Assembly (NCBI GenBank): GCA_037043455.1
Contig: JAWPHD010001804.1
Coordinates: forward strand, 62,001-126,000
From: Cyrtodaria siliqua
Taxonomy: Eukaryota > Mollusca > Bivalvia > Adapedonta > Hiatellidae
Length of the DNA stretch: 64,000 nucleotides
Direction of reading: 5' to 3'
Shown: positions 10,978-21,735 of the stretch, in pieces
Numbering within the stretch: the stretch's first letter is position 1
Layout of the letters: each line of letters starts with the position of its first letter
Program-made: the position numbers and the translations under genes
Notes under the pieces: model-generated
What the model saw: the letters and a program-made list of their open reading frames with translations, nothing else
Told to the model about the DNA's origin: nothing
Databases searched by the model: none

Positions 10978-11330
10978 CGTGTAGCGACTACTCCTCTGAA
11001 ACTACTTGTCGAATTTTTATGAAACTTCACAGGAATGTTGCTCTTGATGTCTAATTAATCCCATATTTTTTTTTAGGTCGGCCGGAAATACAAGATGGCC
11101 ACCACGGCTAAACATAGATTTTAATAACAAGTTTGTAGCGATTACTTCTTGAAAACTGCAAGTGATATTGATATGGGACTTTATCTGAAATGAACAGTAT
11201 GGCAAGATGTTGATCATTGTCGAAAATTATTTTGATTCGACATTAAACATGGCTGCCAGTGGCCATCTTTGTTTACCTAGAGTTATATAGTAAAAACTTC
11301 AACTTGTAGCAACTACTCCTCTGAAACTAC
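10978..11330 (+). repeat. dispersed repeat, two degenerate copies
   Basis: GTAGCGACTACTCCTCTGAA with a following TTTATGAAACTTCACAGGAA segment and CAAGATGGCCACCACGGCTA near 11093; a second degenerate round starts near 11132. I recognise this text as a dispersed mollusc repeat. No coding content. Confidence 0.6.
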
Positions 11331-11339
11331 TTTCCCTGT

Positions 11340-11940
11340 CCGATCTTTTTATATTTATTTTTATTGAAGCCTTTAATGATACCTCTCTGTATCTGGATGA
11401 CATATTGAACATTGACAATCTTTTCTGTTTTACTATGGTTAATAATATATATCCTAATGAACTTAACACAGCTAATATTTCTGATACTAACGTGTCTTTT
11501 CTCGATTTACATCTCTCCATTGAAAATGGTGAAATAATTAGCAAAATATATGACAAAGAGAGATAATTTTAATTTAGATGGGGATGTTCCCCGAGCAACT
11601 TCTTATGAGGTCTATGTGTCTCAACGTATTCGGTTTTCGAGAGCCTGAACTCGAGTTGAGGACTTTAATATTCGTAATTTTTGCATAACTAAAAAGCTAC
11701 TCCATCAGTGCTACCGTTACCATAAACTTCGTAAAAACTTTGAAAATTTGTGTTATTGTAACCCTGATATTTTTTCCAAATATAAAAGTAATTTAAGAAC
11801 TTCTGCAACAAGGACTATCATAACCTGACTTCTATGGTAACGTGATTTACAAACTTCGTAAGATCCTCCGTACAATTAACATGTCGCCAGTACGTAGATA
11901 TCTCCGCCCTATTGTTGATGTCGGAGTATATTGACAATAG
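11340..11940 (+). pseudogene. Penelope-like reverse transcriptase fragment, copy 1
   Basis: The plus frame from about 11365 encodes a reverse-transcriptase stretch with the catalytic box LYLDDILNID, then NNIYPNELNTANISDTNVSF and LDLHLSIENGEIISKIYD. After a shift it continues with GDVPRATSY and SQRIRFSRA, then YRYHKLRKNFE and a segment matching copy 2 at 22783. At least three frame changes; 5' and 3' ends are missing. Assignment to Penelope-like elements is from memory of this conserved string and is less certain than its RT nature. Confidence 0.7.
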
Positions 11941-11984
11941 GTTATATTTTTTAATACTGTCCCGTTGTAAACAAGTGAAAAGAT

Positions 11985-13262
11985 GAAATTATTCAATTGT
12001 ATGATCCTGCCAATTTTAAATTATGGAGCTGAAGTATGGGGATTTCATAAAGCTCCTGATATAGAAAGAATATATTTAAAATTTCTTAAACACATTCTAA
12101 ACGTCAGAACGTAAACTCCAAATGCTTCAGTCTATAATGGAGAATTGGGTAAGGTTCCTCTATATATTGTACGTAAGGAGAAGAATTCTTAAATTTTGGT
12201 TCAAAATTATTAAGTCACAAGGCTCTTTAATCAGCGAAGTTTATAAAGACCAAGTAAATAATAATGTTCGTGAGTCCTGGGCCTCAGCAGTACAGCGTTT
12301 GTTAAACGATCTAGGTTTCAACTATTTATGGAATAATGCTAATATAACTAATCTTCAATTATCGAAAGTTATAGAGCGACTAAATGACCAGTATTATCAG
12401 TAATGGTATTCGACATTAGCTACATCACAAAAGCTGAAAACCTACAAGAAAATTAAAAATAATATTGGAGTTGAAAACTACTTGAACAGTGTTGTAAACG
12501 AAAGGTATCGTATTTCTTTGACAAGACTAAGGTGTTCTGCCCATACATTAGCTATAGAAGAAGGTAGATTTAAAAATGTAGAGAGATCTGACCGTAAATG
12601 TATATTCTGTCAAATGAATGTAATCGAACATGAATATCATTTTGTTTTAGTTTTTCCATGTTTTCGAGATATTAGATTTGAGTGTCTTCCTAAATACTAT
12701 TGTTACTGGCCAAATTTACAAAAAATTAAATTGTTACTTACTTCTAGCCAGTCTAGTGTATTAAGTAAATTGGCAAAAATGTATATTTAGCGAATTTGAG
12801 ACGTGAGAGTATAATAGATAATTAACGTGAATTATCGGGATTAACGTAATAGTTATTATAATTGTAAACCATTATTCAAGTGTCTGAAACACATAGATTT
12901 TGCCTACTGGCCTTAGACTTATTTTCTGAAGAATTGCTATTTTGTGAAACCGCTAGTGCGAGAAGTGATAGCACGAGTTGTAAACATAATAAGTTCGACC
13001 GAAATGTATACATCCACTGTACAAACATATTATATGTATAGACTTTTTTTTCTTTTCCTCTTTCTTTTTCTGATGATTTTTTCCCTCTGTATTAGTTATG
13101 CTATATACTATTCGAAATTGTTTAAAATAGTAGGTGTAAGTGCTCTTTTGTAGCTTTACTCCATGATAGTATTATACATGCTCTTCTCAATGTAATGTAA
13201 CCGCCTCATTGTAATGAACATTGTATGATGTTTATGCTGAATAAAAGAATTGAATTATAATA
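11985..13262 (+). pseudogene. LINE 3' fragment (ORF2 C-terminus and 3' tail)
   Basis: The C-terminal part of a non-LTR retrotransposon ORF2 protein. 12122-12403 encodes NNNVRESWASAVQRLLNDLG. After a stop, 12482-12790 encodes RYRISLTRLRCSAHTLAIEEGRF and the Cys/His cluster CIFCQMNVIEHEYHFVLVFPC found at LINE C-termini. Noncoding sequence runs to GAATAAAAGAATTGAATTAT at 13240-13259, a typical LINE 3' end with polyadenylation word. The upstream RT and endonuclease are missing, as expected for a 5'-truncated insertion. The same protein region recurs on the minus strand at 48736-49250. Confidence 0.8.
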
Positions 13263-14087
13263 CAGTTGCACGTGCTTTATTATACTGTTGCACGTGATAT
13301 TGTTTGTCGGAGGTATAGTATTGGTTTGATTGGTTAAAATGGATAAATGATTGACAACTGGCGACATGTTAATTAAATGACCATTGCTTGAATGATTAAT
13401 TCATTAGTTGCTCATAATATAAGTGGTCGTTGAGTTGGAAAACCTTACCAAACAAGATCATAACTGTTACAGCAGTCTTACCGCTTGTTCTCAGTTTTCA
13501 AAATGGCGGTCTTTGACAATGTGTACCGATCGGCAGTTTGATGATGCAATATCTCCCTGATTTGTATATTACAAAGTAAATCAAACACAACACAAACCAA
13601 GAAAAACACTTTAATTATCAATCTACGAAACATTAATACTAGAGCATCGATAATAATTGATATATTTGGATATCGTTATAATGATTTATTGGAGAATCTC
13701 CGTGTCATTTTCCACAAAAATGGTCGCTGAAGTCTCGCGACGGAAATGAATTTACGAGTTTTCGTCTCGTTTCATAATCCTGTATATAAACAGGTCCTGC
13801 CCCAATTGAATGTAAAGATCTGTTATGTGTTTATTCTGCATTATACGTTATAATGCTTAAAACAGAGCAGTTTAATACAAACTAATCTATAAACAGGTGC
13901 ATGAAAGATAAAATGGCTCGGAAATATAAAATGAACTAAAGAATATATTAGCAGACAGTAAAACTGATATTTATTATGAATGATAAAATGTTTATCCTTG
14001 TAGTGGTACCAGCGTGAGTAAACGTTGTATACTCGTCACGCATCTTGAATGATTAAATAGAGTATGACTCAGTTAAAGGGAATGTAG
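13263..14087. other. no recognised feature
   Basis: AT-rich, no gene, tandem repeat or inverted ends seen. Confidence 0.5.
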
Positions 14088-14570
14088 CGACACAGCCAAA
14101 CAAGCGCTATTATTGAGAGTTCTGAAAAACTTGGGAAAATGTGAAATAATTACCAAAATCGGATGATAAACACAAAATATATTACCATTTAAAGGTTGTT
14201 CTAAAACGAATATGTGAGCCGCCATTTTTAGAACTATGACATCATAATTCCATATTACCATATATGGAATATTGATAAATGCCATTTAAAACGAAGAAAA
14301 TCACTGCACATGAATGCATTTTTTACTGGTCATGTAAAGTATTATTGCCATTAAGTATTACATACTTTTCATTCAGCTGTTGTCATTTTCTCTCATATAT
14401 TTAGTAAATTTTCATATTTATAAATATTCCATATATGGTAATTTAGAACCGTGAAACTTCAAATGATCATATCTTCTGTGTTTATCATCCGATTTTGATA
14501 ATTCTTTCACCCTTATTCAAGTTTTTCAGAACTCTCAATAATAAAGATGTTTGGCTGTGTCCTAAATGCA
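14088..14570. mobile_element. foldback MITE with long inverted arms
   Basis: The left arm from GACACAGCCAAACAAGCGC (about 14090-14275) matches in reverse complement the right arm ending GTTTGGCTGTGTCC (about 14425-14570). Shared pieces include ATTGAGAGTTCTGAAAAACTT and AAAATCGGATGATAAACACA. The middle (about 150 bases) is unique, with no coding capacity. Structure indicates a non-autonomous DNA transposon; superfamily unknown. Confidence 0.75.
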
Positions 14571-14761
14571 TGTTGATTCATGCTAACAGTATGTATAACT
14601 TCTATATAAAAAACACCTTTGTAATCATATAATGACAGGCGTGCCTCGTGCTGCTAAAATAGCCCGATAATACTGGCCAAGCGCACCATCTTCATGAAAC
14701 TATATGTATCGTCAGTCTATAGAGTATGTATAAATGGACTTTTAACACAGCATGTATGCAT

Positions 14762-14926
14762 TTATTCCTTTCCAAAACTCCCCTCCTCCCCTTTGAAGTT
14801 GCCGACGAAGCCAATATCGTCCACCTTTTCAGGTCGTCCATCGGAACCTTTACCTTTGCCGCTCTCATCAAAGCGTTCTTTGTGTGCACCTGTATAAGGT
14901 GCTGTATCTGTGGGACTTACTGCATT
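14762..14926 (-). CDS. terminal exon resembling TPPP/p25-alpha C-terminus
   Basis: On the minus strand a TTTAATTTTTCAG acceptor at 14927-14939 opens a 54-codon frame ending in TAA at 14762. It encodes [24 protein letters not shown], where the core [17 protein letters not shown] matches the very conserved C-terminal segment of tubulin polymerization-promoting proteins, followed by [16 protein letters not shown] proteins bind and bundle microtubules. The clean acceptor and stop suggest a spliced host exon, not a processed copy. Upstream exons would be at higher coordinates on this strand, inside or beyond the giant inverted repeat, and I did not find them. It could also be an orphan exon stranded by rearrangement. 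Confidence 0.72.
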   Translation of the reverse strand, partial: NAVSPTDTAPYTGAHKERFDESGKGKGSDGRPEKVDDIGFVGNFKGEEGSFGKE

Positions 14927-15000
14927 CTGAAAAATTAAACCGAAAGGGCATGGGATACATATAGTCGAAAAGATTAATTAACTGATAAACCAAACTATAA

Positions 15001-15178
15001 CTCCTCATCACCGTCATCATCGTCACTATTATCTTCCTCATTATCATCACCCTCATTATAAACTATAATTCCACATCACCGTCATCATCATGATCATCAT
15101 GATCATCATCATGATCATCATCATCATCATCATCATCATCATTATCATCATCATCACATCATCATCATTATTATTAGT

Positions 15179-15215
<37 letters not shown>
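15001..15215. repeat. (TCA)n / (TTA)n microsatellite
   Basis: Runs of CATCAT and then TATTAT trinucleotides, with GATCATCAT interruptions. It lies just outside the left end of the giant inverted repeat. Confidence 0.95.
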
Positions 15216-15329
15216 CCTCCGCACCGGAATTGAATTTTCGATTTCCGTAACCTGGTAAACAATTTACTACAAACTTCAACTTGGAGAGACATTCTGCCAC
15301 AACTATGGTGGCTGATTTCTGCCATGTCG

Positions 15330-15445
15330 TCTTTTCGTTATTTTGCCGCGAAAAGACGACAGAATGAAAAGACGACAGGACGAAAAGACGACAAATGCAG
15401 CGCAAAAAGACGACAGAACAAAAAGACGACAGAAAGACAGAACGA
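15330..15445 (+). repeat. AAAAGACGACAG subterminal repeat at left arm end
   Basis: Six close copies of AAAAGACGACAGAAC-type text. The mirrored right end (47925-47975) has the reverse complement, GTCGTCTTTTCG, in two to three copies. Such subterminal repeats at both ends suggest element termini, not a random inversion. Confidence 0.6.
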
Positions 15446-16480
15446 AAATGTAGTATTATTTGATAAAGACTAAATCTTAATAAACATCGCTGCGCATGCT
15501 CACGTTCAGAGATTCACTGTCAGGCACTCTTGAAATAAAAGTCAAAGAGACAAGACACTTTTGTGAATTCTTACAAACCATAGAAAACAACATGGTTTCA
15601 GAAATGTTGTGGATAATTGAACGTTAGGAAAGCTATTTCTATTGGATTAACTGGTTAACACAATTGTATAACTACATTCAAAATTATGGATTTAAGCGGT
15701 ATTCCTCACCCTGCCATAAACAGGAAATCACCAAATTTATCAGAAGAATGGGATAAATTCCAGATGCATGTGGAACTTATATTCACTGGACCTCTTAAAA
15801 CAAAATCCGAGGAAGAAAAGGAATCCTACCTACTCCTATGGGTAGGAGAACAAGACAGACAAGTGTATAAAACGTGAACTGGCATAACAGCAGAGGATGT
15901 CAAAATACTAAATACATACTACGCGCTATTTAAGAAGCACGTCCAGCCCCAATTAAACCCAAGATTTCAGTAGGGTTCAAATCACTCGCTGTTGTTTGAG
16001 CCCCTCCTGTTAATATCGCTCCGACGAAGCTCCAGCTGTTGTTTGAGCCCCTAAATGGCGTTTCTCAACAAAAGGGACGCAACATGTATATACTGCGATT
16101 TTATTGTGAAAGGCCATTTATAACAGATTAAGGGGAGGAAGTTTTGTAATTGTAATCGTTAAGTTGAAGCACACGTCGATATTGAAAAAACCCATGATAT
16201 TGTGTTAGAGTTATAAAATAGATTAGATGTATATGTTTCTTATAATTTGCCAATATCTACACGCAATTTCATTTATTATGTGCAGCTCTGTTTACGAATA
16301 AGCGATTACCACATGTATAGCTCTCCCTACACACGGACCTATGACTTTACACACCTCCTTCAGAGGATGGCATACTTTTATAGTAGGCTTATCTTACCCG
16401 AGGAAATCGAACCTGTGACGTCTGGGACGAGAGGCAAGTATGACCAAGTATGCTAACCACTCATCCACCACAACAATATG
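15446..16480 (+). mobile_element. left-arm insertion carrying a Gypsy-like gag fragment
   Basis: This ~1 kb is absent from the right arm, where the flanking sequences (47820-47940) are adjacent. Only 15686-15975 is recognisable coding. The remainder has a direct repeat GCTGTTGTTTGAGCCCCT at about 15988 and 16038 and no other feature. Confidence 0.55.
15686..15975 (+). pseudogene. LTR (Gypsy-like) retrotransposon gag fragment
   Basis: Encodes MDLSGIPHPAINRKSPNL, then EEWDKFQMHVELIFTGPLK and SYLLLWVGEQDRQVYKT. An in-frame TGA at 15875 follows, then continuation in the same frame (ITAEDVKILNTYYALFKKHV) to a stop at about 15973. I recognise this as the start of a Gag-like protein of Gypsy-type retrotransposons of marine invertebrates. 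The stop sits where homologues carry a Trp, so a single G-to-A change is likely. No protease, RT or LTR is nearby. Confidence 0.65.
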
Positions 16481-17236
16481 ACTGGATATTTGTATACAAG
16501 TCTAGACAAAAACAAACAATCAGAGTTTAAGATCTTTTTTTTTTAAATATGTTTTTTTAGGTCCAAACGCGTTCCTTCAACCTTTGTTTCAATACCGTTC
16601 TTCTAGTTACAATTGATTGCAAATCGGGTCCTGATATGGTCTGGGATGTCGTGTTCTATGGTGGATATAATATATCGGAATGGAATGTCTTCGATTCCTA
16701 GCACACATTCTCTAATTCACAAAAAGCGGAGTATACATCTGTCATGATGTTGTGCATAACTTTCACGCAATAACTTTCACGCACAGTGCCGTAACCAGAC
16801 GTAAACTGACACCGAGGCAAAGAAATATATGAGTTGAGAAGTGGGTCGTGGGTCGGGGGAGGGCAAGGGCGGATCCGTGGGGTAGGGGTGCACCAGGCTA
16901 AAATCTGAAAAGTAATACTTATATATATATAGTAAGTTTTTGTTTGTTGGGGGTGTACAGGTGGTAGTGGGATGGGTCTAGGGGCGGGTCCAGTGCGGGC
17001 ACCGGGAGCACCCCACCTAAAATCTGAAACGTATATATTTTGATTGTACTTTGGTTGTTAGTTAGGCATGGGGGTGGGGGCATGGGCGGATCCAGTTTGC
17101 ATAAATCTATAAAATAAAGTCTTCTTTCTTTAGAAAATATCTGGGGAGCATGCACCCTCCTCAGGGACGGATAAAGGATTTGACATTGGGGGTGGGGCGC
17201 AAGTTAAAAAAACAAGTAATAAACAAAACACACACA
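16481..17236 (+). repeat. left arm segment with GGGGTG/CCCACC-rich repeat text
   Basis: Paired with 47100-47870 on the right arm. Contains two rounds of a phrase with GGCGGATCC, GGGGTGCACC and CACCTAAAATCTGAAA (about 16865-16915 and 16980-17035), a dispersed non-coding repeat. Open frames here are incidental. Confidence 0.6.
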
Positions 17237-17573
17237 CGCACTCACTCACTCACTCACTCACTCACTCACTCACTCACTCACTCACTCACTCACTCACTCA
17301 CTCACTCACTCACTCACTCACTCACTCACTCACTCACTCACTCACTCACTCACTCACTCACTCACTCACTCACTCACTCACTCACTCACTCACTCACTCA
17401 CTCACTCACTCACTCACTCACTCACTCACTCACTCACTCACTCACTCACTCACTCACTCACTCACTCACTCACTCACTCACTCACTCACTCACTCACTCA
17501 CTCACTCACTCACTCACGCACGCACGCACTCACTCACTCACTCACTCACTCACTCACTCACTCACTCACGCAC
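17237..17573 (+). repeat. (ACTC)n microsatellite, about 80 units
   Basis: Nearly pure ACTC run interrupted by a few ACGC units near 17515 and 17567. At the mirrored position of the right arm (about 47103-47130) only a short GTGAGTGCGTGCG tract exists, so the expansion arose in one arm only. Confidence 0.97.
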
Positions 17574-18855
17574 ACGTTGTTTCCAGTTAAGAGGGTGATG
17601 CGCAACTTTAAAAAACACTCTTTACAGCCAACTCACCGCCACTGCCCCCTTCCCAAAAAACCCAAAAACAACTCAACAACAACAACGAAAAGCACAAAAC
17701 ACAAAACAACAACTATTTTTGTCAAATAATGCGTACAAGTCACATATTGCGTATTGAGTTTTGACGCATTATATGAAAAATCACTTTCGCCTCATGTTTA
17801 AAAAATAATTAAGGAGTAAATGTAGTAAAGGCTTAGGAAATAAACAATAGGCGAATTTGAGAATCAAACAGGGGAGAAGCCATATAAATCAAATATATTA
17901 AGCCATTCTGTTATATTTCGTTAAATGATAGCAAGTGATAATGTCTAGATGATGTGAGAGATGTCTTTATCATCTTTTAATTTTCTGCATACCACCAGTT
18001 ACCCAATTTAGTTATGTAGAAGTTATTAGTGCCTAATTACCTGCTGTACCAGCTGATACATATCAGTATACTGATAAGAGATATAAGATGTCTCTGCCAT
18101 CTGTTAACTTTAATTTTGTTCCCCATGAGTTGCTGGGTAGAATACAACCACTGCAATCTCACAAAGACACCGTCACATACAGAGGGGTAGGAACCCCACC
18201 CCCCACCCCACATTTATTTTTTATCATTCCCATTCAAGGTCTTTATCATGACACCGCATATGCAAACGTGGAAACGTGGCTCCATCGTAAATGGAGTGTC
18301 TATTATAGAATTTGCAGCAATTCTGCGTTTTTTGCAGGTAAAACGGTTCTAGGCCCAATCTTCATGTTTTATCTTGATGTAAATGAAGGATGAGCCTGGC
18401 ACGTTCGTTCCTGTTAGACGCCATATAACCTTTCATGTGTTGTTGCGCCTTAAAACACAAATCAATGCAATTAACTTTTTTTTAAACAGTAGTCGAATGT
18501 GAGTATGCATACAGGAGAGAAGCCATATAAGCTACATACATTAATATATTAGGCGATGTGAGAGATGTTTCTATTGTCCTTTAATTTTCCGAATAGGCCT
18601 ACAGTTACTCATTTTAGCAAAGTAGAAGTTACTAGTGCCTAATTAACTGCTATACCAGCCGCAATTACGCATTAATCGTGGATATGAATGTGTATGCTGT
18701 TTTTTAATTTATATTTCCAAAGCAGTTACTACTTCCTAATTAGAAGTTACTAGTGCCTAGGAATAAACTGCGATATTAGCCGATTGAGTATACAGGAGAA
18801 ATACCATATTATATCAATTAACGAAAGAAAAACTTAACATATGTGACTTATTTTG
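17574..18855 (+). repeat. left arm segment with degenerate zinc-finger linker coding
   Basis: Non-coding now, but short stretches read as C2H2 zinc-finger linkers: QTGEKPYK at 17865-17888 and MHTGEKPYK at 18505-18531, with a further weak copy near 18790. Around them a ~600 bp module recurs (AGGCGATGTGAGAGATGT and AAGTAGAAGTTACTAGTGCC text), diverged between copies. Paired with 45830-46960 of the right arm. Confidence 0.5.
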
Positions 18856-18861
18856 GATTCT

Positions 18862-19480
18862 AATGATATCACAGTGCTCGAATTCTTTCCACTGTTGGTG
18901 TCATTACACATTTGTGGGGACAGTTTGCGCAATAAAAAGATAATATTCCGATGTGACAATATGTCAGTGGTGCACATCAGGGGCGTACCTGGAGCATTTT
19001 GAAATGTACGCCAGATATGAGAAGCGTAGCTGCGAACCAAGCGACGCTGCGAGTGGAGGGTAGGTGTTGGAAGGGATCTCCCCCTCCCGCCGGTGGGGGT
19101 TTGGGTCTCCCCCAAGAAAATTGTGAAAATTAGGAGGCAAATGATGCGTTCTCAAGCTATATTTCAGCGTTAATATGGCATTTCGAACTTTTATTTTTTC
19201 ACATTTGCTGACGAATTGTACGCATTGGCGTACGTGCGTATGCCTGGATACGCGCCTGTACATAATTAATACATTGTCTTCTAAATCAGTAAATGTAATG
19301 GTTTTGCTTAGAGCTTTCACAGTGAAATGCTTGGAACTCAACGTCACCGTAAAACCAAAACATATCAGTGGAAAAAGTAATGTATTAACCGATTGCCTTT
19401 CTCGATTACAGTTAGACAAATTTCGTCGCCTTGCACCTTGGGCAGAACAAGAGCCAGAGAATATGCCCAACCATCTTTAG
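18862..19480 (+). pseudogene. YR retrotransposon RNase H fragment, split by a MITE
   Basis: The RNase H tail of a DIRS/Ngaro-type polyprotein. 18862-18977 encodes FFPLLVSLHI and RNKKIIFRCDNMSVVH. The frame is broken by the MITE at 18978-19256 and resumes with INTLSSKSVNVMVLLRAF, then KPKHISGKSNVLTDCLSRLQ, the conserved end of RNase H domains in these elements, and FRRLAPWAEQEP before a stop at 19478. The upstream reverse transcriptase is absent, so the element is 5'-truncated at about 18856. The recombinase gene follows directly. Confidence 0.75.
18978..19256. mobile_element. hAT-like MITE inside the RNase H remnant
   Basis: Begins CAGGGGCGTACC and ends near GATACGCGCC, so the ends are imperfect inverted repeats of the CAGGGGCG type common in hAT non-autonomous elements. 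It is flanked by TGCACAT (18971-18977) and TGTACAT (19257-19263), a 7-bp duplication with one transition. Removing it and one flank restores the RNase H reading frame. About 279 bases, no coding capacity. Confidence 0.7.
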
Positions 19481-19510
19481 AATATATCCAGAAGGCTTGT
19501 AACTGCTAGT

Positions 19511-20361
19511 ATGGCAGCCAACACAAATCTAGTCTATAAAAATGCACTACTGTCGGTTGTTAGGTTTCGTAATCTGTACAAGTTGTCTGCAGACTGGCCC
19601 ATGCCAGTAAGGCAAATTGCACTGTATATATCATACTGTTTCGAGACCGGTTTGGCACCTGCTACTATTACAACTTATGTGTCAAGCATTAGTTTCTACC
19701 ATAAAATCAACAATTTGACCGATACAACCGATTTTTTCATTGTAAAGACATTGCTCGAGGGTAGTAGGCGCTTATGCAAACAATACGATACGAGAGCACC
19801 AATCACAGAAAGTCTGTTGCAAAAAATCTGCGGATCCTTGGTATATATTTGTTCCTCCGAGTATGAAATCACACTATTTAGGGTTGCATCTATGCTAGCA
19901 TACTTTGGTTTATTTAGAGTGGGAGAATTAGTATTTACTACAGAAGAATACTGTAATCGACCGCTAACATTGGCTGATGTGACTTTTGAAAAACATGTTA
20001 ATGCAAAAAATGTTACAGTTCGGTTTTCAAAAACAAATCAAAGGAGCTAGCCAACAGTATACCAAAGAGCGGTAAATCTGATTGTTGTGTCATATATCTG
20101 AATGCGTATATAAAGGCTAGATTAAATCATGAAGGTTACCTTTTTTATCATGCAAATCAGTCGCCTTTAACAAGAGGTCAGTTTTGTGCAGTGTTGTCTA
20201 AAGCTCTTCTGTATTTAGGATTGCCAGTTGCCAGATATAGGAGTTATTCATTCAGGATTGGGGCTGCCACTGATTTAAGTCGTCAATGGGTAAATAGTGA
20301 TGGTATAAAAACATTGGGCAGATGGCAATCCAATGCATACACAAGTTATATCAGGCTTTAG
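19511..20361 (+). pseudogene. tyrosine recombinase of a DIRS/Ngaro-type retrotransposon
   Basis: Integrates the circular cDNA of this retroelement class. 19511-20050 encodes the N-terminal core-binding domain (DWPMPVRQIALYISYCFETG, then ITTYVSSISFYHKINNL) and the first catalytic Arg in YFGLFRVGELVF. A frameshift near 20040 moves the rest to another frame: LFYHANQSPLTRGQF, then SYSFRIGAATDLS with the second Arg, and IKTLGRWQSNAYTSYIRL with the catalytic Tyr, then TAG at 20359. The His expected just before the second Arg box appears to be Tyr or Ser here. The single frameshift makes it inactive. Confidence 0.82.
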
Positions 20362-20547
20362 ACACCCATATAAATGGTGTATAACCTATTAAATGATAGT
20401 TTAGTAGGCGCAGTACTTTAATAATACTCACAAGTAAGGCTACTTCCGGTTTATTTTTCATTTCCGGTTTGTTTTATAAAAGTGATGTCAGGAAGATAAA
20501 TTGTTGTTTGATCATAAAATAGAAGGGAATTCATTGTAATATTACAG

Positions 20548-21101
20548 ATATATGGCTGGTTGGTGACTCTCTAGTTTGAAATGTTGCACACATGGCACAT
20601 GAATGGGAAAATGAAAGTTTCAAGGCAGGCGTACTTTTAATTTGGTTTGGCACCGGAGGGATGACGTGGAAAAATCGTTTACCAAAACTGCAATGTTAAA
20701 TGCTATTTAAGCGTAAGCCAGCCATGCTTATACTGCATATTGGAGGTAATGATATTGTTGAAAGTAAAACATTTACATTCATCAAAAGAATTGAAAAGGA
20801 TGTAAAGTATATTATTTCCACATTCCCTGGGTCAACCGTAGTTTGGTCAGACATATTGCCAAGATTACACTGCCGAGGTGTTGCGGAAAATGAAATGGCA
20901 CAAATGGAGTCAAAACGCAAACGCATTAATAGGGCGGCAAGGATAGCTATTTGCAGGAATGCGGATGGTAAAATCATAGTATACAACATCTCAGTGACTT
21001 ATACAAGTTTGTTAAATGTATGGGACGGCACACATTTAACTTACAAGGGCAATTCTATATTTTTAAATTCATTAAAAAATGCAATTATGTCATTCAAATA
21101 A
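20548..21101 (+). pseudogene. SGNH/GDSL hydrolase carried by the YR retrotransposon
   Basis: One frame shows the SGNH hydrolase blocks in order: WLVGDSLV (nucleophile Ser, about 20565), FGTGG (about 20650), LHIGGNDI (Gly and Asn, about 20745) and WDGTHLTYKGN (Asp and His, about 21025). Two in-frame stops, TGA at 20577 and TAA at 20697, separate the first block and the N-terminal part from the open part 20700-21101. Ngaro-type retrotransposons of several animals carry such a hydrolase after the recombinase. Its role in their life cycle is not settled. Dead copy. Confidence 0.75.
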
Positions 21102-21539
21102 TAAGGCTTGATTGAACCGTTATTCCCTGCCAGATATAATTGGGGGACAAATTAATGTAATTTGCTGTGGGGAATTCTACCTGCCAAGGGTTTGGAATGT
21201 CTCATCGATAATGCGGTAAATGGATTATCTCCCCTGGCCATGGCTTCACTGGGTTACACTGGTGATCAACCGGCTGTCGAGTGTCTTTATCGCAGTGGAT
21301 CTATTTTAGTCACTGTCGTATGACTGGATTATCTCCCCTGACCAACGGCTTCGACAATGGTGATCATCCTGGCTGTGGAAGATGTTTCAGTCTATCGACA
21401 TTCTAATTCATAAATTTCGTCCTAAAAAATTGTGATGGCATAATTAGAGATTAGGGTGTTGCTCGGATCTATTGTGCATAACCCGTGTACTCTCTAATTT
21501 TTGGAGCTTGAAGGAAGAAAATTAGTAGCATTTATTATA
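21102..21539 (+). repeat. 3' region of the YR element with direct repeats
   Basis: GAATTCTACCTGCCAAGGGT at 21173 begins a ~67-base block (to about 21238) that recurs at 23702-23772 with few changes. Inside, TGGATTATCTCCCCTG occurs at about 21222 and 21322, each followed by related text. This is the kind of arrangement expected of split direct repeats in YR retroelements. Confidence 0.5.
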
Positions 21540-21735
21540 TATGGCAATAGCAAATTATGATGCAAAATGATAGAAACAGCATATGGCAATAGCATATGAT
21601 GGAAATGAAATTATGACAATAGCATATGATGACAATGCAAATGATGGCAATAGCATATGATGGCATTGCAAATGATGCCAAAGCATATTATGGCAATGCA
21701 AATGATGGCAATGTATACATGTAGCAAATGTTGGC
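21540..21735 (+). repeat. GATGGCAATAGCATAT short tandem repeat
   Basis: About a dozen degenerate copies of a 15-16 base unit (ATGGCAATAGCATATGATGG, ATGGCAATGCAAATGATGGC). Confidence 0.85.

Noticed and set aside
15056..15405. Open frames of poly-Asn/Met/Ile
   Set aside because: Trinucleotide microsatellite translation.
17150..17590. Open frame of (THSL)n repeats
   Set aside because: Translation of the ACTC microsatellite only.
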